A stretch of 64,000 bases of DNA from Lichenihabitans psoromatis (lineage in GTDB: Bacteria > Pseudomonadota > Alphaproteobacteria > Rhizobiales > Beijerinckiaceae), in assembly GCF_004323635.1 (NCBI RefSeq), contig NZ_CP036515.1:4465501-4529500 (forward strand), written 5' to 3'. Within the stretch, counting starts at the first letter, position 1; every line of letters begins with the position of its first letter. This document shows, piece after piece, positions 8,692 to 16,237 of the stretch. A program made the translations under genes and the position numbers. The notes below the pieces were generated by a model. The model made no database searches. It was not told the DNA's origin and was given only the letters and a program-made list of their open reading frames with translations.

Positions 8692-9491
8692 GAAACCCGC
8701 TCCTGCTCCGCAAAGGCGCGATCTACCTCGTCCCGCAGCAGATCGGTCAGGTGATCTGTCAGCGCTCGGAAGTCTGGGCTCCGTGGATCCCTGGGGCGCG
8801 GCATCTTAATCGGCACGATGCTCTTGATGCGGCCGGGCCGGGCCGTGAACACCACCACACGGTCGGCGAGCGCCACCGCCTCATCGATGTGGTGGGTGAC
8901 GAACAGCATGGATGCGCCGCTGTCGCGCCAGACCTCGATCAGAAAATCCTGCATCTTGGATCGGGTTTGCACGTCGAGCGCCGCGAATGGCTCGTCGAGC
9001 AGCAGCACCTCCGGGCGCAACGCAAGAGCGCGAGCCATGGCGGCGCGCTGGCGCATGCCACCCGACAATTGGTCGGGTCGCTTGTCGCCCGCGTCGCTCA
9101 GCCCGACCTTGCGGAGCAGCTCGGCCGCCACTTCCTTGCGGCGCGCTAAAGACACGCCCTGCAGCTTCAGGCCAAAGGTCACGTTCTCGCCGACCGTCAT
9201 CCACGGAAACAACGACGATTCCTGAAAGATCAAGCCGCGATCGGTGCCCGGCCCCGTGACGGCAACGCCGCCGCTTTCGATGCTGCCGCTCGTGATGTTT
9301 TCGAGCCCGGCGATGAGATAAAGCAACGTCGACTTGCCGCACCCGCTCGGCCCGAGAAACACGACGAACTCGCGCCGATCGATGTCGAGGTCAATGCCGT
9401 CGAGGGCAAGAAACGGCACGGTTTCGGTCGGGAACGTCTTCCCGACATTGCGGCAGCGCACCAACGGGGGCTTGCTCGTGTCCCGCATCAC
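8688..9491 (-). CDS. NitT/TauT-family ABC transporter ATPase (SsuB-like)
   Basis: ATPase subunit of a nitrate/sulfonate/taurine-type importer, 267 residues. Walker A GPSGCGKS at about 47-54, Q-loop FQESSLFPW, signature LSGGMRQRAAMARAL, Walker B LLLDEPFAALD and H-loop VTHHIDEA are all present. It pairs with the permease immediately upstream (4-base overlap) and is followed by the nitrilase-like gene (4-base overlap). The FPW after the Q-loop is usual for this subfamily. The substrate is unknown; the enzymes downstream suggest a small organic nitrogen compound. Confidence 0.9.
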   Translation of the reverse strand: MMRDTSKPPLVRCRNVGKTFPTETVPFLALDGIDLDIDRREFVVFLGPSGCGKSTLLYLIAGLENITSGSIESGGVAVTGPGTDRGLIFQESSLFPWMTVGENVTFGLKLQGVSLARRKEVAAELLRKVGLSDAGDKRPDQLSGGMRQRAAMARALALRPEVLLLDEPFAALDVQTRSKMQDFLIEVWRDSGASMLFVTHHIDEAVALADRVVVFTARPGRIKSIVPIKMPRPRDPRSPDFRALTDHLTDLLRDEVDRAFAEQERVS

Positions 9492-10381
9492 AGCCGACTC
9501 ACCGCGCTCGACGGTACCCAGAAGAGCACCCGGTTCTGAATTTGCCGCAGAGCGACGTCGAACAGAAAACCGGTCAGGCCGATCAAGGTCATCGTGAAGA
9601 ACGACAGGCTGGAATTGAAGGTGTTGCGCGCAAGCATGACAATCTGCCCAAGGCCACTCCCGACACCCGTAGCCTCGGCCACCAGAACCACCATCCAGGC
9701 CCCAAAGAGGTTCATCCGCAGCACCATGAAGAGCGATGGAAGAATGGCCGGTATGATGACGTGGAGGAACAACTGGCGACGGCTCGCTCCCATGATGGCC
9801 CCGACGTTGAGATAGGTTTTACTGACGGAATCGATCTGGCTGATCGTCGACAAGGTCATGACGAAGAACAGCGAGATGAACACCATGAAGATCGCCGGTG
9901 GATTACCGATGCCGAAAATGAAGATCGCGACCGGCAGCCAGGCGATCGGTGAGATCGGCGCCAGTAAGGTGATGGTCGGCAAGGCGAGATTACCGAACAC
10001 CTTGAAGTAGCGGATCAGCAACCCGCATCCGACGCTGAAGGTGAAGCCGAGCAGCAGGCCGATGATCACCCGCAGGCTGCTGGCCATGATGGTCGCCAAC
10101 AGCGACTGGAACGCCCCCGACGTCGAAACTTCACCGACCACATCGCTCGAGACGAAGAACTGCGCCTGATCGGCGAAGCTCCGCAGGAAGATGTGAGGCG
10201 GCGGCAGCAACAACGGGTCCGCCCACCCGATCGCCCATGCGGCTTCCCATACGCCGGCGAAGCAGCAGATGGACAACAGCCACCAGCCTACGACGGTCGC
10301 GCCCTTGGCCACGCGCAAGCGCCGCGTGACCTTCAGAGGGGCCGCGAGCGGGGCGCTCGCGGTAAGGGGAAGCGACTTCAT
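9488..10381 (-). CDS. NitT/TauT-family ABC transporter permease (SsuC-like)
   Basis: Inner-membrane permease, 297 residues, with the usual six hydrophobic segments and the binding-protein-dependent transport EAA-type loop (about IMGASRRQLFLHVIIPAILPS). The ATG at 10381 was chosen because it overlaps the stop of the substrate-binding gene by 4 bases and starts just before the first membrane segment; the longer frame would run into the upstream gene. Position between binding protein and ATPase fits a complete importer. Confidence 0.88.
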   Translation of the reverse strand: MKSLPLTASAPLAAPLKVTRRLRVAKGATVVGWWLLSICCFAGVWEAAWAIGWADPLLLPPPHIFLRSFADQAQFFVSSDVVGEVSTSGAFQSLLATIMASSLRVIIGLLLGFTFSVGCGLLIRYFKVFGNLALPTITLLAPISPIAWLPVAIFIFGIGNPPAIFMVFISLFFVMTLSTISQIDSVSKTYLNVGAIMGASRRQLFLHVIIPAILPSLFMVLRMNLFGAWMVVLVAEATGVGSGLGQIVMLARNTFNSSLSFFTMTLIGLTGFLFDVALRQIQNRVLFWVPSSAVSRL

Positions 10382-11232
10382 GCGGATTTGAGCTTGAGGC
10401 TGCCGTAGAGATCGGCATTCTCGGCGATCACCTCGTTCAGCATGGTCCAATCGAAGATGTCGGCTGTCGGCAAGGTTTTGATGTAGCGCAGGTCCTTGAG
10501 GTTCTGGGCGCGTCCGAGGATGAACTCCTGGTTCCGGCGCTGGTCGATCATGCCCGGCTGCTTGGTGGAGGCGTCGAGCGCTGCATCGAAGGTCGTCTTG
10601 AAGTATTTCGGCGTCGTCAGCTTGATGGCGGCCTCGATCTGATCCGGAGCCGTGTCGACCACGCTGCGGCGCGCGACCAGGATGGTATCGGGATAGTCGG
10701 GTCCCCAGACGTCAGTGCCGTCGCTGAGCAGTGTCGCGCCTCGTCCACGGAGGAAGCTGATCCAAGGCTCGATCGTGGTGACGGACTGGAACTCACCCTG
10801 CTCCAGCCCGTCGGCGGCCGCTTGGAGGGAGCGCATCATCCGCACGTGGACCCTACCATCGAGGCCGTAGTGCGCCAGGACGTCGGCGAGCAGCACCTGC
10901 ATGGGATCGTCCGCGAAGGTGCCGACGGTTGCGCCGACGAGGCTCTTGAGGGTCGCGCCCCGCCGCCCGAGAACCGCCATACCACGGAGACCGCTGCCGG
11001 CGACAGCAACGAGGGGATCAGGCGATGTGGCATCCGCCAGAACTTGCGTGAAGCCTGTCGTGCCGATCGCGGCGCTGCCGTCTCGCAATCGACCCGCTGT
11101 CGAACCGAAGCCGTCGAGCGGAGCAGCAAAGACGTCAAGGCCAAGAGGGGCGAACAGCTCCGCGTCGAGCGCCAGGAACAATGGCAAATTCGACAAAGCC
11201 CCACCGTGGGTGAGGGTCAGCGGTTGCGTCAT
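10378..11232 (-). CDS. NMT1/SsuA-like ABC substrate-binding protein without a visible signal peptide
   Basis: Substrate-binding component of the importer, NMT1/THI5-like fold, 284 residues from the ATG at 11232. The mature-type start (LTHGGALSNLPLFLALDAELF) matches the first strand and helix of the family, but nothing upstream forms a signal peptide. A GTG at 11280 adds only 16 polar residues (MNLRKHRPIVHSTAAT) and also gives none. Such proteins are normally exported, so either the start region is damaged, or export uses another route, or the protein acts in the cytoplasm. First gene of the six-gene operon; its stop overlaps the permease start by 4 bases. NMT1-family relatives bind pyrimidine precursors, nitrate, sulfonates and aromatics. 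Confidence 0.75.
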   Translation of the reverse strand: MTQPLTLTHGGALSNLPLFLALDAELFAPLGLDVFAAPLDGFGSTAGRLRDGSAAIGTTGFTQVLADATSPDPLVAVAGSGLRGMAVLGRRGATLKSLVGATVGTFADDPMQVLLADVLAHYGLDGRVHVRMMRSLQAAADGLEQGEFQSVTTIEPWISFLRGRGATLLSDGTDVWGPDYPDTILVARRSVVDTAPDQIEAAIKLTTPKYFKTTFDAALDASTKQPGMIDQRRNQEFILGRAQNLKDLRYIKTLPTADIFDWTMLNEVIAENADLYGSLKLKSA

Positions 11233-11280
11233 GGTGGCGGCGGTTGAATGCACGATCGGTCGATGCTTTCGAAGGTTCAC

Positions 11281-11468
11281 CGTTCATTTCGCAAGTCACG
11301 TGCCACCTCCGGCGAAACCTGGCCGACATCCTTGTTTGTGGCTGGACAAGGAGCATTCGGCTCTGGCAGCAAGACACCCCAGACATTGTTCGCCAGCCAG
11401 CTGTGAAATCGTGCACAAAATTCAAGTCATATTGTTAGCAATTTCGGCAATTCGATTACGGAGGGGGC
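11281..11468. promoter_or_regulatory. Divergent promoter region between the ABC/hydrolase operon and gntR
   Basis: The gap between the reverse operon and the forward regulator gene. Close to the regulator it holds a perfect inverted repeat ATTG-TTAG-CAAT at 11431-11442, followed by AATT-TCGGC-AATT at about 11440-11452, then a very strong ribosome site (GGAGGGGG) next to the ATG at 11469. The dyads are plausible operators for autoregulation by the GntR protein. No clear -35/-10 pair was assigned. Confidence 0.4.
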
Positions 11469-12206
11469 ATGATATCGGCGGCAAGTAGCCTCGGCGACCG
11501 GCCTGCGGCGGCAGCCAAACGCGATATTTTCGCATCCATTCGAGAAGCCATCGTGTCTCGGAAACTGGCGCCCGGCATGAAGCTCACGGAAGACGTGATC
11601 GCAGACACGTTCGGCTGCGGACGCGGCCCTGTTCGCTGGGCGCTGGATCGACTGCAGGACGAGGGATTGGTGACGCTCGTTCCGAACCGGGGCGCCTTTG
11701 TGGCGGAACCGCCGCTCGATGAAGCCAAACACCTGTTCGGCGCCCGCCGCCTTCTCGAAGGCGGGATCGTGCGATGTCTCTGCGGGGCAACAAGTCCCAA
11801 CGATCTCAAACCATTAATCGAATGCGTCGATGCGGAAGATCAAGCCCATGCGATTGGCGACGAGAGAGAGGCCCTTCGTCTTTCCGGCGACTTCCATCTT
11901 CGCATGGCCGCTATGACCGGCAATCCGATCGTCGAGACCATGCTGCGGGAACTCGTCTCCCGCACCATCCTGGCGATCAGCACCCACCAGCGGGCCGATA
12001 CCTCGGGGTGCCGCAACGACGAACACAGGCGCCTGCTCGCGTTGATGGCCGCCGGCGATATCGAAGGTGCGGTGCAAGAGATGGAACAGCATCTCGTCGC
12101 TCTCGAACAGGGCTTGGACATGACCAAGCCCAACACCAGCGCCCCGAAACTCCGGGACGTTCTGCGGGGCAGTCTGGCAAAGATCAAAGCCGCGCCCCTT
12201 GGCTGA
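11469..12206 (+). CDS. GntR/FadR-family transcriptional regulator (FCD domain)
   Basis: Cytoplasmic transcription factor of 245 residues. The N-terminal winged helix (about 16-80, with SRKLAPGMKLTEDVIADTFG and VPNRGAFVAEPP) is followed by an all-helical FCD ligand domain (about 85-215) with the Asp/His pattern expected for its metal site (SGDFHLRMA, NEHRRLLALMAAGD in outline). It is divergent from the six-gene transport/hydrolase operon and directly upstream of a second amidohydrolase, so local control of the catabolic genes is likely. It is also one candidate to read the 15-base word at 23 and 38 kb, but that link is untested. Confidence 0.9.
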   Translation: MISAASSLGDRPAAAAKRDIFASIREAIVSRKLAPGMKLTEDVIADTFGCGRGPVRWALDRLQDEGLVTLVPNRGAFVAEPPLDEAKHLFGARRLLEGGIVRCLCGATSPNDLKPLIECVDAEDQAHAIGDEREALRLSGDFHLRMAAMTGNPIVETMLRELVSRTILAISTHQRADTSGCRNDEHRRLLALMAAGDIEGAVQEMEQHLVALEQGLDMTKPNTSAPKLRDVLRGSLAKIKAAPLG

Positions 12207-12284
12207 GCCACCATCGGGTTCGGTATGGCGCTTGCTATGACCTGCTGATCGTCGGGCCGGACAGGCCGGAAGCCAGAAGGAAGC

Positions 12285-13832
12285 ATGATGTCGGAAGGTT
12301 TGTTGATCGGCGGCTGGATCGTAACCGGCGTCGAGAGCCGTGAGCGAGCGACCATCTTGCGGGATGCCGCCCTGGCCTATCGGGACGGAAAGGTTGTGGA
12401 CGTTGGCCCGATCGCAGAGATGCGCGCCAAATATCCGGATGCGCCGACTTATGGCTCCCCCGACCACGCCATTCTGCCCGGCTTCGTCAACAGCCATCAT
12501 CATGTCGGGCTGACGCCGCTGCAACTTGGTTCGCCTGATTATGCACTGGAACTCTGGTTCGCCAGTCGCATCTCCGGCCGGGCCGTGGACCTTTACCTCG
12601 ACACGCTCTACTCGGCATTCGAGATGATCGCCTCGGGCATCACAACCGTGCAGCATATCCACGGCTGGATTCCGGGCCCCCTCTCACACATCCACGGCTG
12701 TTCGACCAAGGTCCTCGACGCCTATCGCACCATCGGCATGCGGGCCTCCTATTGCTTCGCGGTCCGCGAGCAGAACCGGCTCGTCTACGAGGCGGACGAG
12801 GATTTTCTGCAGCGACTTCCAACCGAAACGGCCGCCTTGCTGGCTCCGCATCTCGCCAAACAACGGCTTCCCTTTAATGATTATCTCAAGCTGTTCGACA
12901 TGCTGAACGGCGAGAATGCGGGGCAGAACCTCACCCGCATCCAGCTCGCGCCGGCAAACCTTCATTGGTGCACCGACGAGGGGCTGCAAGCGCTGAAGCA
13001 AAAGGCCGATGCGGCCCATGTGCCGATGCACATGCATTTGCTGGAGACGGTCTACCAGAAGGAATATGCCCGCCGCCGCACCGGCACCACCGCGGTGAAG
13101 CACCTCGACAAGCTTGGTCTTTTGGGACCGGGCCTGACGCTCGGCCATGGCGTATGGCTGACCGAAGACGATATCGAGATCGCGGCCGCGACCGGTACCT
13201 GCATCTGCCACAATTGCAGCTCCAACCTGCGTCTCCGCAGCGGTGTCGCACCGGTCAACGTTTTCGAGGCGAAGGGTGTCACGGTCGGGATGGGTCTCGA
13301 CGAGGCCGGCATCAACGAAGATCGCGACATGCTGCAGGAGATGCGGTTGGCCCTGCGGGTTCACCGCGTCCCCGGCATGCGGGAGGAGGACGTGCCCTCT
13401 TGCCCGCAGATCCTCAAAATGGCGACCGAGCATGGCGCGATGACCACGGCGTTCGGCGCGAGCATCGGAAAACTGGAGCCCGGCCGCTTCGCCGATGCGG
13501 TGCTGATCAACGTGAAGAAGGCGTTCTACCCCTATCAGGACGACGATATCCCGATGCTTGACGCGCTGATCCAACGGGCCAAGACCGATACGGTGGATGC
13601 CGTCTTCGTGAACGGCGAGATGATCTACGAGCACGGCCGCTTCACGCATATCGACCGCGACAAGGTTCTGGCCGAGATCGCCGAAGCCATGTCACGACCG
13701 CGCACCGAAGCGGAAATGACCAGCCGTGAACTACGGCGGCAGGTGTTCCCGCATGTCGAGGCATTCTACCGCGACTATCTCACCGACATGCCGGAGCGGC
13801 AGCCCTTCTACGCGCCGTCGTCGCGAACTTAA
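12285..13832 (+). CDS. ATZ/TRZ-type metal-dependent amidohydrolase, second copy
   Basis: Amidohydrolase-superfamily enzyme of 515 residues, only distantly similar to the one at 4.9-6.4 kb. Metal ligands are His71/His73 (NSHHHVG), His251 (MHMHLLE), His288 (LGHGVW) and Asp339 (MGLDEAGINED). A GAAGGAAG ribosome site precedes the ATG. After the catalytic Asp it reads GINEDRDMLQEMRLA, as in guanine-deaminase/atrazine-chlorohydrolase relatives. It follows the GntR gene by 78 bases and is followed by the maleate-isomerase-like gene, so the three may be one operon. Deamination or cyclic-amide hydrolysis of an N-heterocycle is the likely chemistry; the substrate is unknown. Confidence 0.85.
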   Translation: MMSEGLLIGGWIVTGVESRERATILRDAALAYRDGKVVDVGPIAEMRAKYPDAPTYGSPDHAILPGFVNSHHHVGLTPLQLGSPDYALELWFASRISGRAVDLYLDTLYSAFEMIASGITTVQHIHGWIPGPLSHIHGCSTKVLDAYRTIGMRASYCFAVREQNRLVYEADEDFLQRLPTETAALLAPHLAKQRLPFNDYLKLFDMLNGENAGQNLTRIQLAPANLHWCTDEGLQALKQKADAAHVPMHMHLLETVYQKEYARRRTGTTAVKHLDKLGLLGPGLTLGHGVWLTEDDIEIAAATGTCICHNCSSNLRLRSGVAPVNVFEAKGVTVGMGLDEAGINEDRDMLQEMRLALRVHRVPGMREEDVPSCPQILKMATEHGAMTTAFGASIGKLEPGRFADAVLINVKKAFYPYQDDDIPMLDALIQRAKTDTVDAVFVNGEMIYEHGRFTHIDRDKVLAEIAEAMSRPRTEAEMTSRELRRQVFPHVEAFYRDYLTDMPERQPFYAPSSRT

Positions 13833-13946
13833 CTCGGGGCGCCATCGCGTCCAATGCTGTCTCAGCTTGCTCGTCGTCGCGGCCATCCCGCGGCGGCGAA
13901 GGGCAACGCGGATCGCTTCTCTCATCGTCACTCGTCGGAATGTTGC

Positions 13947-14672
13947 ATGCCGCGTCTCGGGATTCTGGTTCCCTCCTCCAATACCGCGCTCGAGCCGCTC
14001 GTGGCCCGCATGCTGAGTGGGCTGCCCGACGTTACGGCGCATTTCAGCCGATTTCCCGTCACCCGGATCGATCTGTCCGAGGGCGGTCTCGCGCAATTCG
14101 ATCCCACGCCCATCATCCTCGCCGCACGCTTATTGGCGGATGCCGACGTCGACGTGATCTGCTGGAACGGCACCTCGGCCGGTTGGTGTGGCTTCGACAC
14201 CGACCGTTCGCTCTGCGCGCAGATCGAGGCTGCGACCTCCATCCCCTGCGTCACCTCGGTCCTCGCCCTCAACGACGCCCTGCACACGATCGGGGCCAAG
14301 CGCTTCGGACTGGTGTCGCCCTACACCACCGACGTCCAAAGCAGGATCGTGGCCAATTACGCGTCCGCCGGCCTTCATTGCGTTGCCGAACGGCATCTCG
14401 GCATCTCGCGCAACGCCGATTTCGCCGACGTGCCGCCTGCGACCCTGGACGCGATGTGCCGTGAGACAGCGGCGACGCGCCCGGACGCCCTGATGATTTT
14501 CTGCACCAATCTCAAAGCCGCCGATCGCGTCGCGACGCTCGAAGCCGAACTCGGCCTTCCGATCTACGACACCATCGCGACCGGGATCTGGAAAGCGCTC
14601 GCCTCGATCGGCGCGAAATCCGAGCGGATCATCGGCTGGGGGTCTCTGTTCGGCCTTTCGACAGGGTCGTGA
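13947..14672 (+). CDS. Maleate isomerase/arylmalonate decarboxylase-like protein (Asp/Glu racemase superfamily)
   Basis: A 241-residue protein of the maleate cis-trans isomerase/AMDase branch. The start at 13947 (MPRLGILVPSSNTALEP) fits the family exactly; the frame extends upstream without resemblance. The C-terminal cysteine is present in IFCTNLKA. At the first site, where isomerases have a Cys before T-S, the sequence reads CWNGTSAGW: Gly occupies that place, although a Cys lies three residues earlier. One-cysteine relatives include decarboxylases, so isomerase activity is not assured. A maleate isomerase (NicE) ends the Pseudomonas nicotinate pathway, which makes the position near nicAB notable. 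Confidence 0.75.
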   Translation: MPRLGILVPSSNTALEPLVARMLSGLPDVTAHFSRFPVTRIDLSEGGLAQFDPTPIILAARLLADADVDVICWNGTSAGWCGFDTDRSLCAQIEAATSIPCVTSVLALNDALHTIGAKRFGLVSPYTTDVQSRIVANYASAGLHCVAERHLGISRNADFADVPPATLDAMCRETAATRPDALMIFCTNLKAADRVATLEAELGLPIYDTIATGIWKALASIGAKSERIIGWGSLFGLSTGS

Positions 14673-14735
14673 GCGGCGGAGCCCGCCCCGATCGCATCGT
14701 CCGAACCGACTTACGCCGACCGTGTCGTCGCCCTC

Positions 14736-15452
14736 TCACATCGCGAGATAGGCCTCGGAGGTCTTCGGATTGCTGTCGATCTCCGCGATGGTGCCTTCGA
14801 GCATGACCTGCCCCCGCTCGATGATGATGGCGCGATCCGAAATGAGCCGGGCGAAGTGCAGGTTCTGTTCCGACAGAAGAATGCTCAACCCCTCGCGTTT
14901 AAGCTGCAGGATGGCGCGCGCCATATCCTCGACAATTTTCGGCGCGAGTCCTTCGGAAGGTTCGTCCAGAAGAACGAGGCTCGGGTTGCCCATCAGGGAG
15001 CGGGCAATCGTCAGCATCTGCTGCTCGCCCCCGCTCATCGCGCCACCCGGGCGGTTTTTCATCGCGCCGAGGTTGGGAAACAGCGTGTAAAGCCGATCCG
15101 GCGTCCAGACCGGAACCCCGGCGCGCGGCTTTTGCCGCCCGACCGCCAGATTCTCCTCGACGGTCAGATCGGAGAAGATCCGGCGATCCTCCGGCACGAA
15201 GGCCAAGCCATGCCGAACCACCTCGTAGGTCGGCCGCGCCGACAGATCATGCCCCTCGAAGATCACGCGCCCGGCGCGACGCTCGAGCAGACCCGCGATA
15301 GCCCGGAACGTCGTGGATTTCCCGGCGCCGTTGCGGCCCAGCAGGGCCACGACTTCACCCTGCCCGACCTGCAAGGCGACGTCGAAGAGGATTTGGGCCT
15401 GGCCGTACCAACCGCGCAGGCCAGAGACGTCGAGTTTGGGAGCCGGGTTCAT
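14736..15452 (-). CDS. Branched-chain-type ABC transporter ATPase, LivF-like
   Basis: ATPase subunit of a HAAT-family importer (238 residues). Walker A GRNGAGKST, signature MSGGEQQMLTIARSL, Walker B LVLLDEPSEGLAP and a LivF-typical SEQN H-loop region are visible. It ends the reverse operon that begins with the 6-hydroxynicotinate-reductase-like gene; its start overlaps the LivG-like stop by 4 bases. The operon position suggests uptake of the pathway substrate, such as a nicotinate-like acid, rather than leucine. Confidence 0.9.
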   Translation of the reverse strand: MNPAPKLDVSGLRGWYGQAQILFDVALQVGQGEVVALLGRNGAGKSTTFRAIAGLLERRAGRVIFEGHDLSARPTYEVVRHGLAFVPEDRRIFSDLTVEENLAVGRQKPRAGVPVWTPDRLYTLFPNLGAMKNRPGGAMSGGEQQMLTIARSLMGNPSLVLLDEPSEGLAPKIVEDMARAILQLKREGLSILLSEQNLHFARLISDRAIIIERGQVMLEGTIAEIDSNPKTSEAYLAM

Positions 15453-16237
15453 GTCGTGGCCTCTTGCCCGGCCTGCGGCGCATAGACGAGGCCATCACCG
15501 AGATAGGTGGCGCGCACCCGCTCGTCGCGGCGCACCACATCCGGCGTACCGACCGCGATGAGTTCTCCCCGGTTCAGCACCATCACCCGGTCGGCATGTT
15601 CGAAGACGATGTCCATGTCGTGCTCGGTGAACAGCACACCGATCCCCCGTCGGCGCGCGAGATCGGCCGTAAAGCGCATGAGGGCGATCCGCTCGGTTGG
15701 CGCCATGCCGGCGGTCGGCTCGTCCATCAGCAGCAGCTTGGGATCGTTGGTGAGTGCGACCGCGAGTTCCAGGCGCTTCAGATCGCCATAAGCAAGCGCA
15801 CGACAGACCCGGTCTCCCTGTTGCCGCAAGCCGACGAGGTCGAGCAGTGAATCCGCCTCCTCGCGTTGCGCGTTGCCGGCCGTGCCGGTCATACGACGGA
15901 TCCGACCCGCATGCGCCAGCAACGCTGTCTGCACGTTCTCGCGCACCGTCATCGACCCGAATGTCGCCGTGATCTGGAACGTGCGGCCGACACCCCGCCG
16001 CCACATGCCAGCGGGTGACAAGCCCGTCACGGCTTGCCCGTCAAGCAGGATGGTGCCGCCATCCGGTTTGATCTGCCCGTTCAACATGTTGAAACAGGTC
16101 GATTTGCCGGCGCCGTTTGGGCCGATCAGCGCCAAGATCTCGCCGCGCATCAACCGGAACGATACGCCTCGAACGGCTTGCACGCCGCCATAGCGTTTGG
16201 CCAGGGTCGTGACCTCGAGAAGCGCAGCCTCGCTCAT
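15449..16237 (-). CDS. Branched-chain-type ABC transporter ATPase, LivG-like
   Basis: Second ATPase of the importer (262 residues). Walker A GPNGAGKST, LivG-specific NxxNGxxxP region (FNMLNGQIKPDGG), Walker B LLLMDEPTAGMAPTE and the FTEHDMD H-loop are present. A signature loop is less canonical (ALAYGDLKRLELAVAL), as is usual in LivG. It overlaps the fused permease gene by 4 bases on one side and the LivF-like gene by 4 bases on the other, so expression is tightly coupled. Confidence 0.9.
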   Translation of the reverse strand: MSEAALLEVTTLAKRYGGVQAVRGVSFRLMRGEILALIGPNGAGKSTCFNMLNGQIKPDGGTILLDGQAVTGLSPAGMWRRGVGRTFQITATFGSMTVRENVQTALLAHAGRIRRMTGTAGNAQREEADSLLDLVGLRQQGDRVCRALAYGDLKRLELAVALTNDPKLLLMDEPTAGMAPTERIALMRFTADLARRRGIGVLFTEHDMDIVFEHADRVMVLNRGELIAVGTPDVVRRDERVRATYLGDGLVYAPQAGQEATT

